NCBI RefSeq assembly: GCF_009687885.1
Contig: NZ_BLAF01000012.1
Location: 124,001-188,000, forward strand
Origin: Acrocarpospora pleiomorpha
Lineage (GTDB): Bacteria; Actinomycetota; Actinomycetes; Streptosporangiales; Streptosporangiaceae
Direction: 5' to 3'
DNA length: 64,000 nt
Each line of letters opens with the position of its first letter. Within the stretch, counting starts at the first letter, position 1. Below, piece after piece: positions 7,770 to 16,317 of the stretch. The notes under the pieces were generated by a model. The model saw nothing but the letters and a program-made list of their open reading frames with translations, ran no database searches and was not told where the DNA came from. The position numbers and the translations under genes are program-made.

Positions 7770-9521
7770 CTATAGGCCGAGGTGCCGATGTGGTTTCTTC
7801 GGCATGACGCCGAAATCTCCTAATCCCGCCTCGATCAGACGCTGCAGCTCCTCCGCGCTCCGCACCGGCTCGGCGTGACCCTTGAGCAGACTGGCGATCA
7901 CCGCGGCCCGGGTCCAGGTGAAACTCTGGTCTTTGCTCTGCCTGAGTCCCTGTATGTAGTCCACCGGTTCCTCCGCCCAGGAGATGGCCGGTGACACCTG
8001 CGAGTAGAACGGGGTGACGGTCTCGTCGGCATCCCCTTCCTGGAGCGCGTCGGTGACCGCGGCCACGATGCGGTCGCCGACGTAATCCGCATCGCCCTCC
8101 ATCTGGTCGCCGACCCGGTAGTACACGACGATTTTGTCGTTCTTGACTTCCGTGGTCGGCTGGGCGGTGGCGGACAGGAACACCTTGAACTGCATCAGGT
8201 CAGAAAAGACAGTCTTGTCAGAACTCAGCGAGCCCAGCGCTTTCGTGGCGCGCACGGCGGCCTGCTGCGAGGTCAGGTTGATGACTATCCGTCGTTGACG
8301 ATAATTGAGCCCCGTGGGCTTCTCCCCGATGTCGGGGTTGAGGAAGCCTATGTAGGATCCTATTTCCAGCGCCTGCGATACGTTCAGATACTTGCCGTCC
8401 TCGGTTTGCGCCTGAATCGTGAAGGCTTCAGTCGCCTCATAGATTTCTTCTATTTCCTTTTGGGACAGCGCGTCCTTGAGGTAGCCGACATCGCTGACCG
8501 CCATCATGTTGTATATCTTGGAGGCCAGGGTGTTCGGATCGGCGACAAGAGAGCCTTTCTTGTACCAGGTGTCATAGAGCTCTTTGTAGAACCGCTTATC
8601 ACGATCCTCGTTCCTGGCGGACCGCACGCTGTCCTGGTACGGGGAAAGCGTGCCACGTTTGGTCTTGTTCAGCTGGCTCGACCTTCCGGTCGGCGATTCC
8701 GTCCGAGCGGACCTGCTGAGAGCCGTGCTCCGATCCCTGGATCTCGGCTCCCGTTCGGACTTACTCGAATCGGACCGTTCGGCGTCGGATCGTGTTCGCG
8801 TCGTCGTTGTGGTCGTCGACGTGGGCGGGGGCGGGCTGAGGGGAGGCGGCCTGTTCGCCGCGACCGGGAGCGGAGCCGGCTTGAAGGGCTTGAGGGGCGC
8901 CGAAGGCGTTGGCATCCCCAGGCGTGTGGGTGGGCCCACAGTACGCGGAACGTTCGAGGTGAGCGGCGAACTCGGCGAGGCGGGCATCGGGCGGCTTGGC
9001 ACCGGTGGGCGGGTGAGCGGCGCGAATTTGAGTGTGAACGGGGGATCATTTGCGTTGCCGGGCATCCGCATTACAGGCGGCCGGCTCGCGGAAACCGACT
9101 TCAACGGCTGGGAGGTGAACGTCGGCGTAGGTGGACTCGATCGCCCGACGCTCGTCTGAGGTGGGTTCGTTCGGGCGGGCGGTGGCACCCTCGCAGGCGT
9201 CACCGGCGGCCGGACGGGCTGCGTCTGGGTTGGGGCCGATCTCGTCGGCGTGGGTGTGTTCAGTCGCCCGACGCTCGTCTGGGGTGGATTCGTGCGAACG
9301 GGTGGCAGCACCCTCGCAGGCGTCACCGGCGGCCGGACGGGCTGCGTCTGCGGTCGGACCGGTGTGGGCGACGGGAGATTGCTCCTTACCGGAGGCGTGC
9401 TGGTGTCCTGACTGGAGGAGGTACTTCCACCAGGGCGGCTGCGTGGCGGAGAGGTCCGCTTGCGGTGATAGGCCAAGGCTTCCGTCCGTGGATAAGGGCA
9501 TGTCGTGAAGATAGGGAGCAA
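7770..9521 (-). CDS. HopA1-like domain protein with long proline-rich N-terminal region
   Basis: In this 583-residue frame, residues 1-290 are low-complexity Pro/Thr/Ser/Arg-rich sequence with a tandem repeat, and 300-583 form a globular domain. The globular part follows the order of actinobacterial T3SS-effector-HopA1-family proteins: an ELYDTWYKKG helix, RRIVINLTSQQA, FKVFLSA then KIVVYYRV, and SPAISWAEEP followed by QSFTWTRAAVIASLL. HopA1-like proteins resemble phosphothreonine lyases, and some work with a kinase-like partner in class V lanthipeptide synthesis; no such kinase is visible here. The frame opens at TTG 9521. A different frame starting ATG 9552 reads DIAPYLHDMPLSTDGSLGLS, which looks like the missing first strands of the domain, so a frameshift around 9430-9480 is possible. 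Confidence 0.68.
   Translation of the reverse strand: MLPIFTTCPYPRTEALAYHRKRTSPPRSRPGGSTSSSQDTSTPPVRSNLPSPTPVRPQTQPVRPPVTPARVLPPVRTNPPQTSVGRLNTPTPTRSAPTQTQPVRPPVTPARVPPPARTNPPQTSVGRSSPPTPTFTSQPLKSVSASRPPVMRMPGNANDPPFTLKFAPLTRPPVPSRPMPASPSSPLTSNVPRTVGPPTRLGMPTPSAPLKPFKPAPLPVAANRPPPLSPPPPTSTTTTTTRTRSDAERSDSSKSEREPRSRDRSTALSRSARTESPTGRSSQLNKTKRGTLSPYQDSVRSARNEDRDKRFYKELYDTWYKKGSLVADPNTLASKIYNMMAVSDVGYLKDALSQKEIEEIYEATEAFTIQAQTEDGKYLNVSQALEIGSYIGFLNPDIGEKPTGLNYRQRRIVINLTSQQAAVRATKALGSLSSDKTVFSDLMQFKVFLSATAQPTTEVKNDKIVVYYRVGDQMEGDADYVGDRIVAAVTDALQEGDADETVTPFYSQVSPAISWAEEPVDYIQGLRQSKDQSFTWTRAAVIASLLKGHAEPVRSAEELQRLIEAGLGDFGVMPKKPHRHLGL
9141..9351 (-). repeat. Tandem repeat, 123-nt period, within the proline-rich region
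   Basis: The block starting tcgcccgacgctcgtctg at 9141 recurs at 9264, and caccctcgcaggcgtcaccg recurs at the same 123-nt offset. The repeat is in frame and encodes two near-identical 41-residue units containing QPVRPPVTPARV and TNPPQTSVGR. It most likely arose by in-frame duplication of a flexible linker. Confidence 0.85.
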
Positions 9522-9635
9522 TATCGTCCCTTAGCCCTAGATCACACCGCATCCTGATCGCCTATTCGGTCATCGATACGTACCCGCCGAAAAGCGACCC
9601 CGGTTCCTGAAGGCGCGGGCCTTCTGCCCGCAATG

Positions 9636-9875
9636 TCACACCGCCTGCCGGTAAGCGGTGGTCACGGCGTTCAGCGCCCAGCGCATGCGGCTGGCGAAAG
9701 ACTCGGGGTGATCACCGGCTTCCTGAGCGACGTAGGCGACGCACACCGCGGCGTCGCCGTCGCAGGAGCACAGCCTGTCGTCGATGGCCGTCCTGATCTT
9801 GTCGGGCGAGAGGTCGTCCGAGGGCTGCAGCGGGGAGGTGAACAACACCTGGGCCAGGTCTGATGTGGTCAGCAT
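9636..9875 (-). CDS. Small conserved actinobacterial protein, unknown function
   Basis: This 79-residue protein begins MLTTSDLAQVLFTSPLQPSD and contains VAQEAGDHPE then RMRWAL. I recognise this pattern from small, uncharacterised proteins common in actinomycetes. The ATG at 9875 has GTGAAGG directly upstream. It is co-directional with the HopA1-like gene 114 nt downstream and may be co-transcribed with it. It has no membrane segment or signal peptide; its amphipathic helices suggest a small helical bundle. Confidence 0.7.
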   Translation of the reverse strand: MLTTSDLAQVLFTSPLQPSDDLSPDKIRTAIDDRLCSCDGDAAVCVAYVAQEAGDHPESFASRMRWALNAVTTAYRQAV

Positions 9876-9990
9876 GCCTTCACTGTGCGCCCGATTCCGG
9901 GCTGAGAACATCCGGGGCAACCACTGATTCGCCACGGTAAGAACCACGTAACCATCAGACGGGTCGTAGGGGTCGGCACACCGGAGCCGG

Positions 9991-11454
9991 TCACGGGCGA
10001 TGCAGCACCACGTACCCCTCCTGGTCGAAGACCACCTGGTAGCCGTCGCGTTTGAGCTCCTCCACCCGTTCGCGCTGCCGGTCGGGCGACCCCCACGGGT
10101 AGGAGATCCGGGCCACGTCGGCGACGATCCACGGCGCGACGGCGGGCCGGTCCTCCCACAGCAGCACGGTGGCGCGGCCGGACAGATGCGGCCCGACGTG
10201 GTTGATCGCTTCCACCACGACCCCATCGGGTACGGCACGCACCGCCGCCTCCGCCGCCACCACATCAGGCTGCGACTCGTAGAACTCGGGCCGGATGAGC
10301 TGGTCGAACGGAAACCGCGGCACCACCGTCAGCGCCACCGCGCACGCCCCGGCCGCCCAGGCGAGCCCGAGCCCGCCGCGCCCGGTCCACCGCATGAGCC
10401 GCGCCGTGCCGTCCACCCCGGCGCAGATCACCACGGCCACGATGAACGCGCTGTGATGGAAGTCGGTGCCCCACCAGATCGACCGGTCCGACAGCATGCG
10501 TTCCAGGTACGGCGGCACCGCCATCAGGATGATCGGCGAGAACAGGCAGGTCAGCAGCGCGGGCCAGAGCAGGTACGCCAGCGTGTCGACCTTCACCATG
10601 GGACTGACGAGCGTGTGCAGCACCCCGATCGGGTCCTCGATCATCTTCCCGGCCACCGCCGGCACGTCGGTCCCGAGATGGTCGTACGCCCAGTACATGT
10701 GCGAATCTCCGCCGACGGCGGGAATGAGCATGCCGAGCGCGAAGAACGTGTAGAAGAGCCCGCCCCCGACGTACATGAGCCCGTCGAAGCGCCGTCCCTT
10801 TGTCAGGACGAACAGCCCGAAACCCACCACCATCAGGCCCATGTCCTCTTTGACCAGCGCCAGCCCCACGGCGGCCAGCGCGACCTGCCCGTGCCGTCCC
10901 GCGTGGAACCGCTCGACCATCAGCGCGATCAGCACCGGCGCGAACGCCACCTCGTGGAAGTCGAAGTTGACCGCCCGCGCGACCGGCCACGACAGCGCGT
11001 AGGCGATGGCCACGAGGTAGGCGGGAGCCGTGCCGAGCACCCGCCGGGTGTACCGCCAGATCGGCACGATCGCCAGGGCGAACAGCGCGGCCTGCGCGAC
11101 GATCAGCGTCTCCGGGCCGTCGTGCACCCAGTACAGCGGCGCGAGCAGCGCCAGGATGGGCGAGAAGTGCTCGCCGAGCTGGTTGAAGTCCATCCCCTGG
11201 CCGAGACTCATCCCGCGGAGCGGACTGGTCGGCGCGCCGAACCCGGCCATTCCCCGGACCGCCTGATCGAAAAGCGTGAGATCGAGACTCGTCGTCCGGA
11301 ACAGGTTGTGCCGCACCAGCCCGAGCAGCGTGTAGATCCCCATGGCCGCGAGCGTGATCGCCGCGACGGCCACGACATGTCTGGCCCGATCGCCAGCCAG
11401 CAGGGGAATCGCAGTCCGTGCGGCCATCCGGATCTGCGGGCGAATGGCTATCAA
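9991..11454 (-). CDS. DUF2079 membrane protein, putative GT-C type glycosyltransferase
   Basis: This 487-residue protein has about ten to twelve membrane segments and matches DUF2079: a luminal acidic start LTLFDQAVRGMAGFG, then GEHFSPILALLAPLYW and NFDFHEVAFAP. DUF2079 proteins have the topology of polyprenyl-phosphate-dependent GT-C glycosyltransferases. It overlaps the DprE2 gene in a TTGA junction (TTG start at 11454; ATG 11427 is an alternative) and is last in the DPA-synthesis operon. I infer that it may transfer arabinose, or another sugar, from the lipid donor made by that operon. The last 130 residues form a soluble extracytoplasmic domain ending in DQEGYVVLHRP. Confidence 0.8.
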   Translation of the reverse strand: MIAIRPQIRMAARTAIPLLAGDRARHVVAVAAITLAAMGIYTLLGLVRHNLFRTTSLDLTLFDQAVRGMAGFGAPTSPLRGMSLGQGMDFNQLGEHFSPILALLAPLYWVHDGPETLIVAQAALFALAIVPIWRYTRRVLGTAPAYLVAIAYALSWPVARAVNFDFHEVAFAPVLIALMVERFHAGRHGQVALAAVGLALVKEDMGLMVVGFGLFVLTKGRRFDGLMYVGGGLFYTFFALGMLIPAVGGDSHMYWAYDHLGTDVPAVAGKMIEDPIGVLHTLVSPMVKVDTLAYLLWPALLTCLFSPIILMAVPPYLERMLSDRSIWWGTDFHHSAFIVAVVICAGVDGTARLMRWTGRGGLGLAWAAGACAVALTVVPRFPFDQLIRPEFYESQPDVVAAEAAVRAVPDGVVVEAINHVGPHLSGRATVLLWEDRPAVAPWIVADVARISYPWGSPDRQRERVEELKRDGYQVVFDQEGYVVLHRP

Positions 11455-12197
11455 CCGGGCAACCTACGGAAGATCGCTCGCGACAGCCGCCGGAGCACCG
11501 CCATGACCGGGCGCAACACCCCTGGAACCCAGATCGTCCCCGCCTGGGACCGCAGCCCGGCGTGGATCGCGACGGCGACCGCGTCCGGTGTGGTCGCGAA
11601 GGGCGCGGGCGGCAGGCCTTTCGTCATCTTCGTGTGCACGAATCCGGGGCGTACCACCAGGACGCGCACCCCGGAGCCGTGCAGCACGTCGGTCAGCCCC
11701 TGGGCGAACGCGTCCAGACCGGCCTTCGCCGAGGCGTATACGAAGTTGGCCCGGCGCGGCCGTTCCGCAGCGACGGAGGAGAGCACGACGAGCGTGCCGT
11801 GCCCCTGCTCGCGCAGCGCGTTCGCGCAGGCCAGCGCGGCCGACATGGCCCCCACGTAGGTGACGGCGGCGATCTCGGCGGCTTTCACCGGGTCGAGCGC
11901 GTTCGTGCCGAGCACCCCGCATGCCACGAGCACGACGTCGATGTCGCCTCTGGCGAACGCCTCGCCGAACGTCTTCTCATGATCGCCGACCGCCGTCGCC
12001 TCGAATTCCACGGTCTCCACGGCCGCGCCCGCCGTACGCAGCTCGTCGGCCGCCCTGGTCAGCGCCGCTGACGGGCGGGCGGCGAGCACCACCCGGCGGA
12101 CCCGCCGCCGGACCAGCAGCCGGGCCGTGGCCAGCGCGATGTCCGACGTCCCGCCGACGACCAGCAGCGACTGCGGGTCGCGAAAAGCGTTGTTCAC
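11451..12197 (-). CDS. dprE2: Decaprenylphosphoryl-2-keto-beta-D-erythro-pentose reductase (DprE2)
   Basis: This 248-residue SDR has VVGGTSDIALATA as cofactor motif, the DprE2-typical GDIDVVLVACGVLG, and an active site with Ser (VVLSSVAAE) and YASAK. With NAD(P)H it reduces the 2-keto intermediate made by DprE1 to decaprenylphosphoryl-arabinose. Its start lies in a 4-nt overlap with the end of the DprE1 gene, and its end overlaps the DUF2079 gene. Synteny and motifs together make this identification strong. Confidence 0.9.
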   Translation of the reverse strand: MNNAFRDPQSLLVVGGTSDIALATARLLVRRRVRRVVLAARPSAALTRAADELRTAGAAVETVEFEATAVGDHEKTFGEAFARGDIDVVLVACGVLGTNALDPVKAAEIAAVTYVGAMSAALACANALREQGHGTLVVLSSVAAERPRRANFVYASAKAGLDAFAQGLTDVLHGSGVRVLVVRPGFVHTKMTKGLPPAPFATTPDAVAVAIHAGLRSQAGTIWVPGVLRPVMAVLRRLSRAIFRRLPG

Positions 12198-13480
12198 AGG
12201 CGCAGCCTCCTGGCCAGGTCGGACTGGAACACCCCGGCGGGATCCAGCAGGGCGCGGACCTCGCGGAACCGGGCCAGACCCGGATACATCGCGGGCATCG
12301 ACTCGGGCGCGAGCCGGGCGTCCTTGGCCAGGTAGACCCGCCCGCCCGCGGCGATCACGGCCTGGTCGCAGGCGTCCAGGAGTTCGGGCAGCCCAGGCGC
12401 GGCGGCCGGGAAGTCGAGCGCGAGCGTCCAGCCCTCGATCGGGAACGACAGCAGCCCCTCCCCCGCGGGCCCGAGCCGTTTGAGCACCGCCAGGAACGAC
12501 GGCACCCCGGATCGGGCGATCCGCCGGACCACACTTTTCAGGCCTTCGCCGTACGGCACCGCGAACTGGTATTGCACGAACCCGGCCGGCCCGTAGATCC
12601 GATTCCAGTCGCGAATCCGGTCCAACGGGTGGAAGTACGCGCCGAGCGGCATCGAGCGCACGCTCGCCCGGGGGGCTTTGCCGTACCAGAGGTGGTTGAA
12701 AAGCGCGGCCGTGTGGCGGTTCAGCAACCCGCCGGGCATGTGCGGCGGCACGCTCAGCAGCGGCCTCTGGAGCGCCGCCGTCGCGACCCGGCCCTCGGTG
12801 TGGACGGCCTGGTCGACGATGCCGCGCCCGCGCTCGGACAGGCAGTCGAGCCAGGCCACCGCGTATCGGGCGGTGCTGCCGGACAGGCAGGCCAGGACGT
12901 CGTCCAGGTCGCCGCAGCGGCGGGTTTCGACTCGCATCAGGGGCGAGCCGATCGGGATCGGGCGCAGGGTCGCGCGGGTCACCACCCCGGTCAGGCCCAT
13001 CCCGCCGGTGGTGGCGTGGAAGGCCGCCTCGCCGGGTCGTACCGTCCGAATCGTGCCGTCGGCGGTGAGCAGGTCGAGCTCCTCGACGTGCGCCGCGAAC
13101 GAGCCGTCGGCCGGATGGTTCTTGCCGTGCACGTCGGCCGCCACCGCCCCGCCGACCGTGACATGCCGGGTGCCGGGGACGACCGGGAGGAACCGCCCTC
13201 GCGACGCCAGCGTGCGGATCAGCTCGCCCAGGCTGGCGCCGCCCTCGGCGATTAGCCGGTCACCGATCAGGTCGAACCTCCGCAACCGGGTCAGGTCGAC
13301 CACGACCCCGCCGCCGTTCTGCGCAGGATCGCCGTAACTGCGGCCGAGCCCCCGGGCGATCACGCCGCGTCGGCCCGCCTCCCGTACGGCCGCCGCGAGC
13401 TCGTCCACCGAGCCCGGCCGGAGCACCCGGGCCCGCGAGGGAGACGTCCGCCCCCAGCCGGCGAGCAGCGCGTCAGCCAT
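12194..13480 (-). CDS. dprE1: Decaprenylphosphoryl-beta-D-ribose 2-oxidase (DprE1)
   Basis: From ATG 13480 this 428-residue FAD-linked oxidase carries the PCMH-type motif ARGLGRSYGDPAQNGGG, a VGGAVAADVHGKNH segment with the active-site His, and a C-terminal YLAKDAR whose Lys matches the essential Lys418 of the mycobacterial enzyme. It oxidises the 2-OH of decaprenylphosphoryl-ribose. The residue equal to Cys387 of the mycobacterial enzyme is Ala354 (GWTLALDFP), with exactly 74 residues after it in both proteins. The gene overlaps the upstream UbiA-type gene by 8 nt. Confidence 0.93.
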   Translation of the reverse strand: MADALLAGWGRTSPSRARVLRPGSVDELAAAVREAGRRGVIARGLGRSYGDPAQNGGGVVVDLTRLRRFDLIGDRLIAEGGASLGELIRTLASRGRFLPVVPGTRHVTVGGAVAADVHGKNHPADGSFAAHVEELDLLTADGTIRTVRPGEAAFHATTGGMGLTGVVTRATLRPIPIGSPLMRVETRRCGDLDDVLACLSGSTARYAVAWLDCLSERGRGIVDQAVHTEGRVATAALQRPLLSVPPHMPGGLLNRHTAALFNHLWYGKAPRASVRSMPLGAYFHPLDRIRDWNRIYGPAGFVQYQFAVPYGEGLKSVVRRIARSGVPSFLAVLKRLGPAGEGLLSFPIEGWTLALDFPAAAPGLPELLDACDQAVIAAGGRVYLAKDARLAPESMPAMYPGLARFREVRALLDPAGVFQSDLARRLRL

Positions 13481-14342
13481 TCGCGGCCACGAACAGCACC
13501 ACCCACACGCCGCCGAGCCCCAGCAGCCAGCGATCCCCGAACACCACGCTCTCCGGCGCGCCGGCCGCGGCCCGGTCGATGTGCCAGGCATACCGCAGGA
13601 AGGCCAGGCCGAACGGGATGATCGTGAGACTGTGCGCGGGGAACGCCCACAGGCAGTAAACGGTCATCGCGACCGTCCCCGCCGCCTGCCAGACGAAGCG
13701 CAGGTAACTCACCGAATACTGGTCGAGCGACGGCCGGGCGGTCAGCCCGTCCGCGCCGAGCCGGGCCAGCTCGGAGAACCGCTTGCCGGCCACCGCGAAC
13801 AGCGCCGTCGCGCCGATCACGATCAGGAACCACCGGGTCAGCGGCACCGCCGCCATCGCCCCGCCGTACACGGCCCTGAGCAGGAAACCGGACGACACCA
13901 CCGCCAGGTCGACGATGGGCACGTGCTTCAGCCACCGGCAGTAACACACGTTGATCAGCAGATATGCGGCCAGCACCCCGGCCGCCACCGGCTGCCAGGC
14001 CAGCGTGAGCGTGAGCGCGGCCACGGCGAGCGCCGCCGCGCCGCCCAGCGCCGCGCTCTCCGGCACGATTCCGGCGGCGACCGGCCGCAGGCGTTTGTCC
14101 GGGTGGGCCCGGTCCTCGTTGGCGTCGAGCACGTCATTGAGGAAGTACACGGCGGACGCGGCGCAGCAGAACGCCACGAAAGCCACTGCCGTGGCGGCCA
14201 GTGTGCCGCCGTCGTACCGCTCGGCGGCCAGTGGCGCCGCGGCGACCAGCACGTTCTTCACCCACTGGCGTGGTCTCGCGGTGCGGACCAGACCGCCGAG
14301 CCTGGTGGGCGGGGCCACGAGGGCGGTGCTGGTGGTGCTCAC
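13473..14342 (-). CDS. ubiA: Decaprenyl-phosphate phosphoribosyltransferase (UbiA family)
   Basis: From GTG 14342 (AGGGGGAT upstream) this 289-residue UbiA-superfamily membrane protein has LVRTARPRQWVKNVLV at the start, the Mg-binding NDVLDANEDRAHPDKRLRP motif, and a second conserved stretch at the INVCYCRWLKHVPIVD loop. It has about nine membrane helices. It transfers phosphoribose from PRPP to decaprenyl phosphate, the first step of the DPA pathway, and is the first gene of the operon ubiA-dprE1-dprE2-DUF2079. Confidence 0.9.
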   Translation of the reverse strand: MSTTSTALVAPPTRLGGLVRTARPRQWVKNVLVAAAPLAAERYDGGTLAATAVAFVAFCCAASAVYFLNDVLDANEDRAHPDKRLRPVAAGIVPESAALGGAAALAVAALTLTLAWQPVAAGVLAAYLLINVCYCRWLKHVPIVDLAVVSSGFLLRAVYGGAMAAVPLTRWFLIVIGATALFAVAGKRFSELARLGADGLTARPSLDQYSVSYLRFVWQAAGTVAMTVYCLWAFPAHSLTIIPFGLAFLRYAWHIDRAAAGAPESVVFGDRWLLGLGGVWVVLFVAANG

Positions 14343-14608
14343 GGGCGATCCCCCTGCGGTCGCTGATCTCCAGCCGATGCGGACGATATCCACTGGTCCG
14401 CTACCGGGGGGAGAACGGCGGGTGAAGGCTGGGCCGACCGACTGTGACCATCGGAGGCGGCACGTCCAGTGAATTGCCAGTGGGTGAGCGGACAGTGAAG
14501 ACCGCGGGCCGTGGGCGGTTTCGACGTCGTAGAAGCGGGCGATGATGATCGCCAGGGGGAGTGCGGCTCGGCTGTTGGCGAGTCGCGGGGCGGGGACAGG
14601 GTGGAGTC

Positions 14609-16207
14609 GTGCAGGTCGGTCGTATCACTCGTGCGGGGCTCGGCATGGCCATCGCGCTGGCCGTCGCGGTGCCAGGGCCGATCTCCGGTGTGGTAGCGGC
14701 GGATACGCCGCCCATCCCGGCTGCCGGAACCACGGCGGAGTGGACCACGCGAACCGTCGCGCCCGGCGTGGAGGTGCGGACCGGAACGCTCAGGAACGCC
14801 GCCGCCTCGCCCAGCTGGACGGTCACCGTGCGGGCCCCCGTCAAGGCCCGGTTCACCGGCGCCCGGGCCTGGGCCGCGGTGGGGACCGAGTCGTGGGCCT
14901 CGGAAACCGCTGACATGTTGCGCACCGCCGGGTTCGAGCCGGCAGTGCGGCAGATACCGTGGCCGGACTACAGCGACACTCCCGGCGGTCCCATGGGCGT
15001 GCGGGTCAGGATCGGCTCGTACGCGACGCGGAACGCGGCGAAGAGCATCGCCTCCCAGGTCACCGTGGCCGGCTTTCACCCCGCCGTCGAGTGGACGGGC
15101 TATGACGCCGACCAGCCGGCCGATGTGCGGAACATCCATGTCGCGGTCATCGATCCCCGCACCTTCCTCGGCTCGATCACGGCCACCCACGAGGGCGACG
15201 TGACCGATCGGCGGCCGACGTCCTCGGTGGCCGCCACGCTCGGTTCGCTGGTGGGCGTCAACGGCGGCTTCTTCATCACCTCCGATGACGACGGCGTCCA
15301 GGGCACCCCGGCCGGGATAGGCGCGTACGACGGCGAGCTCACGTCGATGGCGGTGGGCTCGCGCGCGGCGCTGATCCTCACGGACGGCGGCCGGCGCAGC
15401 CGGATCACCGATCTGACCACGACCGTCACCGCACGCGCCGGCCGCTCCTCCTACGCCGTCCAGGGCATCAACCGCACGCCGGGGCTGGTGCGCGACTGCG
15501 GCCGTACCGGCGGGAAGCCCACCGAGGAGCCGCGCCAGGACGTCACCTGCACCGAGACCGACGACTTGGTCAGGTTCACCTCCGAATACGTTCACGCGCT
15601 TCCCACCGGCCCGGGCGTCCAGGTGGTGCTGAACTCCAGGGACCGCGCGGTGTCGATCGGCCGCCGGGGCGGCGCCGTTCCCCCCGACCACACCGTGCTC
15701 CAGGGCATCGGCTCGGCGGCCGACTGGCTCACCGCCCGCGCCGAGGTGGGCAGGAAGATCTCCGTGACGGAGGTCATCCGGGACGCCGACGGCCGACGGG
15801 TCAGGCTCGACGCGGACGACAGCATCGTCAGCGCCGCCCCGACCCTGGTGGAGGACGGGCGGACCCACATCGACGCCGCCGCCGAAGGCGTCGTCGACCC
15901 GGTGGACCTGTCCTTCGGCTACACCTGGGCGAACAAGCGCCAGCCCCGCACGATGGCCGGCATCGACCGGCGGGGCCGGCTCCTGCTGGTCACGGTGGAC
16001 GGCCGCCTCAGCGGCGGCAGCGAAGGCTTCACGCTCACCGAGGGCGCGGCCTTCATGCGGTCACTCGGAGCGGTACAGGCGCTGAACCTGGACGGCGGAG
16101 GCTCCACGGCCATGGCCGTGAACGGGACACTCGTGAACCGCCCGTCGGACCCAACCGGCGAACGCCCTGTCGGCGACACGATCCAGGTACTCCCCCGGAC
16201 CCCCTGA
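14609..16207 (+). CDS. Secreted SPOR-domain phosphodiester glycosidase family protein
   Basis: From GTG 14609 the 532-residue protein starts with a signal peptide (VGRITRAGLGMAIALAVAVP, cleavage near VVAADT). Residues 100-190 read as a SPOR-like repeat domain (MLRTAGFEPAVRQI, then VRIGSYATRNAAKSIASQV), known in this fold to bind denuded peptidoglycan. The C-terminal half is a NAGPA/phosphodiester-glycosidase domain with VGVNGGFFI, ALNLDGGGSTAMAVNG and NRPSD. Such domains hydrolyse N-acetylglucosamine-1-phosphodiesters. It probably acts on cell-wall glycan or polymer linkages. It diverges from the DPA operon. Confidence 0.85.
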   Translation: MQVGRITRAGLGMAIALAVAVPGPISGVVAADTPPIPAAGTTAEWTTRTVAPGVEVRTGTLRNAAASPSWTVTVRAPVKARFTGARAWAAVGTESWASETADMLRTAGFEPAVRQIPWPDYSDTPGGPMGVRVRIGSYATRNAAKSIASQVTVAGFHPAVEWTGYDADQPADVRNIHVAVIDPRTFLGSITATHEGDVTDRRPTSSVAATLGSLVGVNGGFFITSDDDGVQGTPAGIGAYDGELTSMAVGSRAALILTDGGRRSRITDLTTTVTARAGRSSYAVQGINRTPGLVRDCGRTGGKPTEEPRQDVTCTETDDLVRFTSEYVHALPTGPGVQVVLNSRDRAVSIGRRGGAVPPDHTVLQGIGSAADWLTARAEVGRKISVTEVIRDADGRRVRLDADDSIVSAAPTLVEDGRTHIDAAAEGVVDPVDLSFGYTWANKRQPRTMAGIDRRGRLLLVTVDGRLSGGSEGFTLTEGAAFMRSLGAVQALNLDGGGSTAMAVNGTLVNRPSDPTGERPVGDTIQVLPRTP

Positions 16208-16317
16208 CACATTGCGACCGTTTCGAACAGACTTTCAGGACCCGCAAGAAGTACGCTTTTCTTGGCTACGAATTTGGTTGGTCCATAACATCCCGGCGAG
16301 GCCTCAGGTGCCTGTCA

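Noticed and set aside
8295..9557. A 420-residue plus-strand frame opposite the HopA1-like gene
   Set aside because: It is mostly Arg/Gly low-complexity text; the minus-strand frame has recognised domain motifs and GC-rich third positions.
10000..11859. A 619-residue plus-strand frame opposite the DUF2079 gene
   Set aside because: His/Arg/Pro-rich shadow across two convincing minus-strand genes.
11921..13255. A 444-residue plus-strand frame opposite DprE1
   Set aside because: Antisense shadow with no motif; DprE1 on the other strand is certain.
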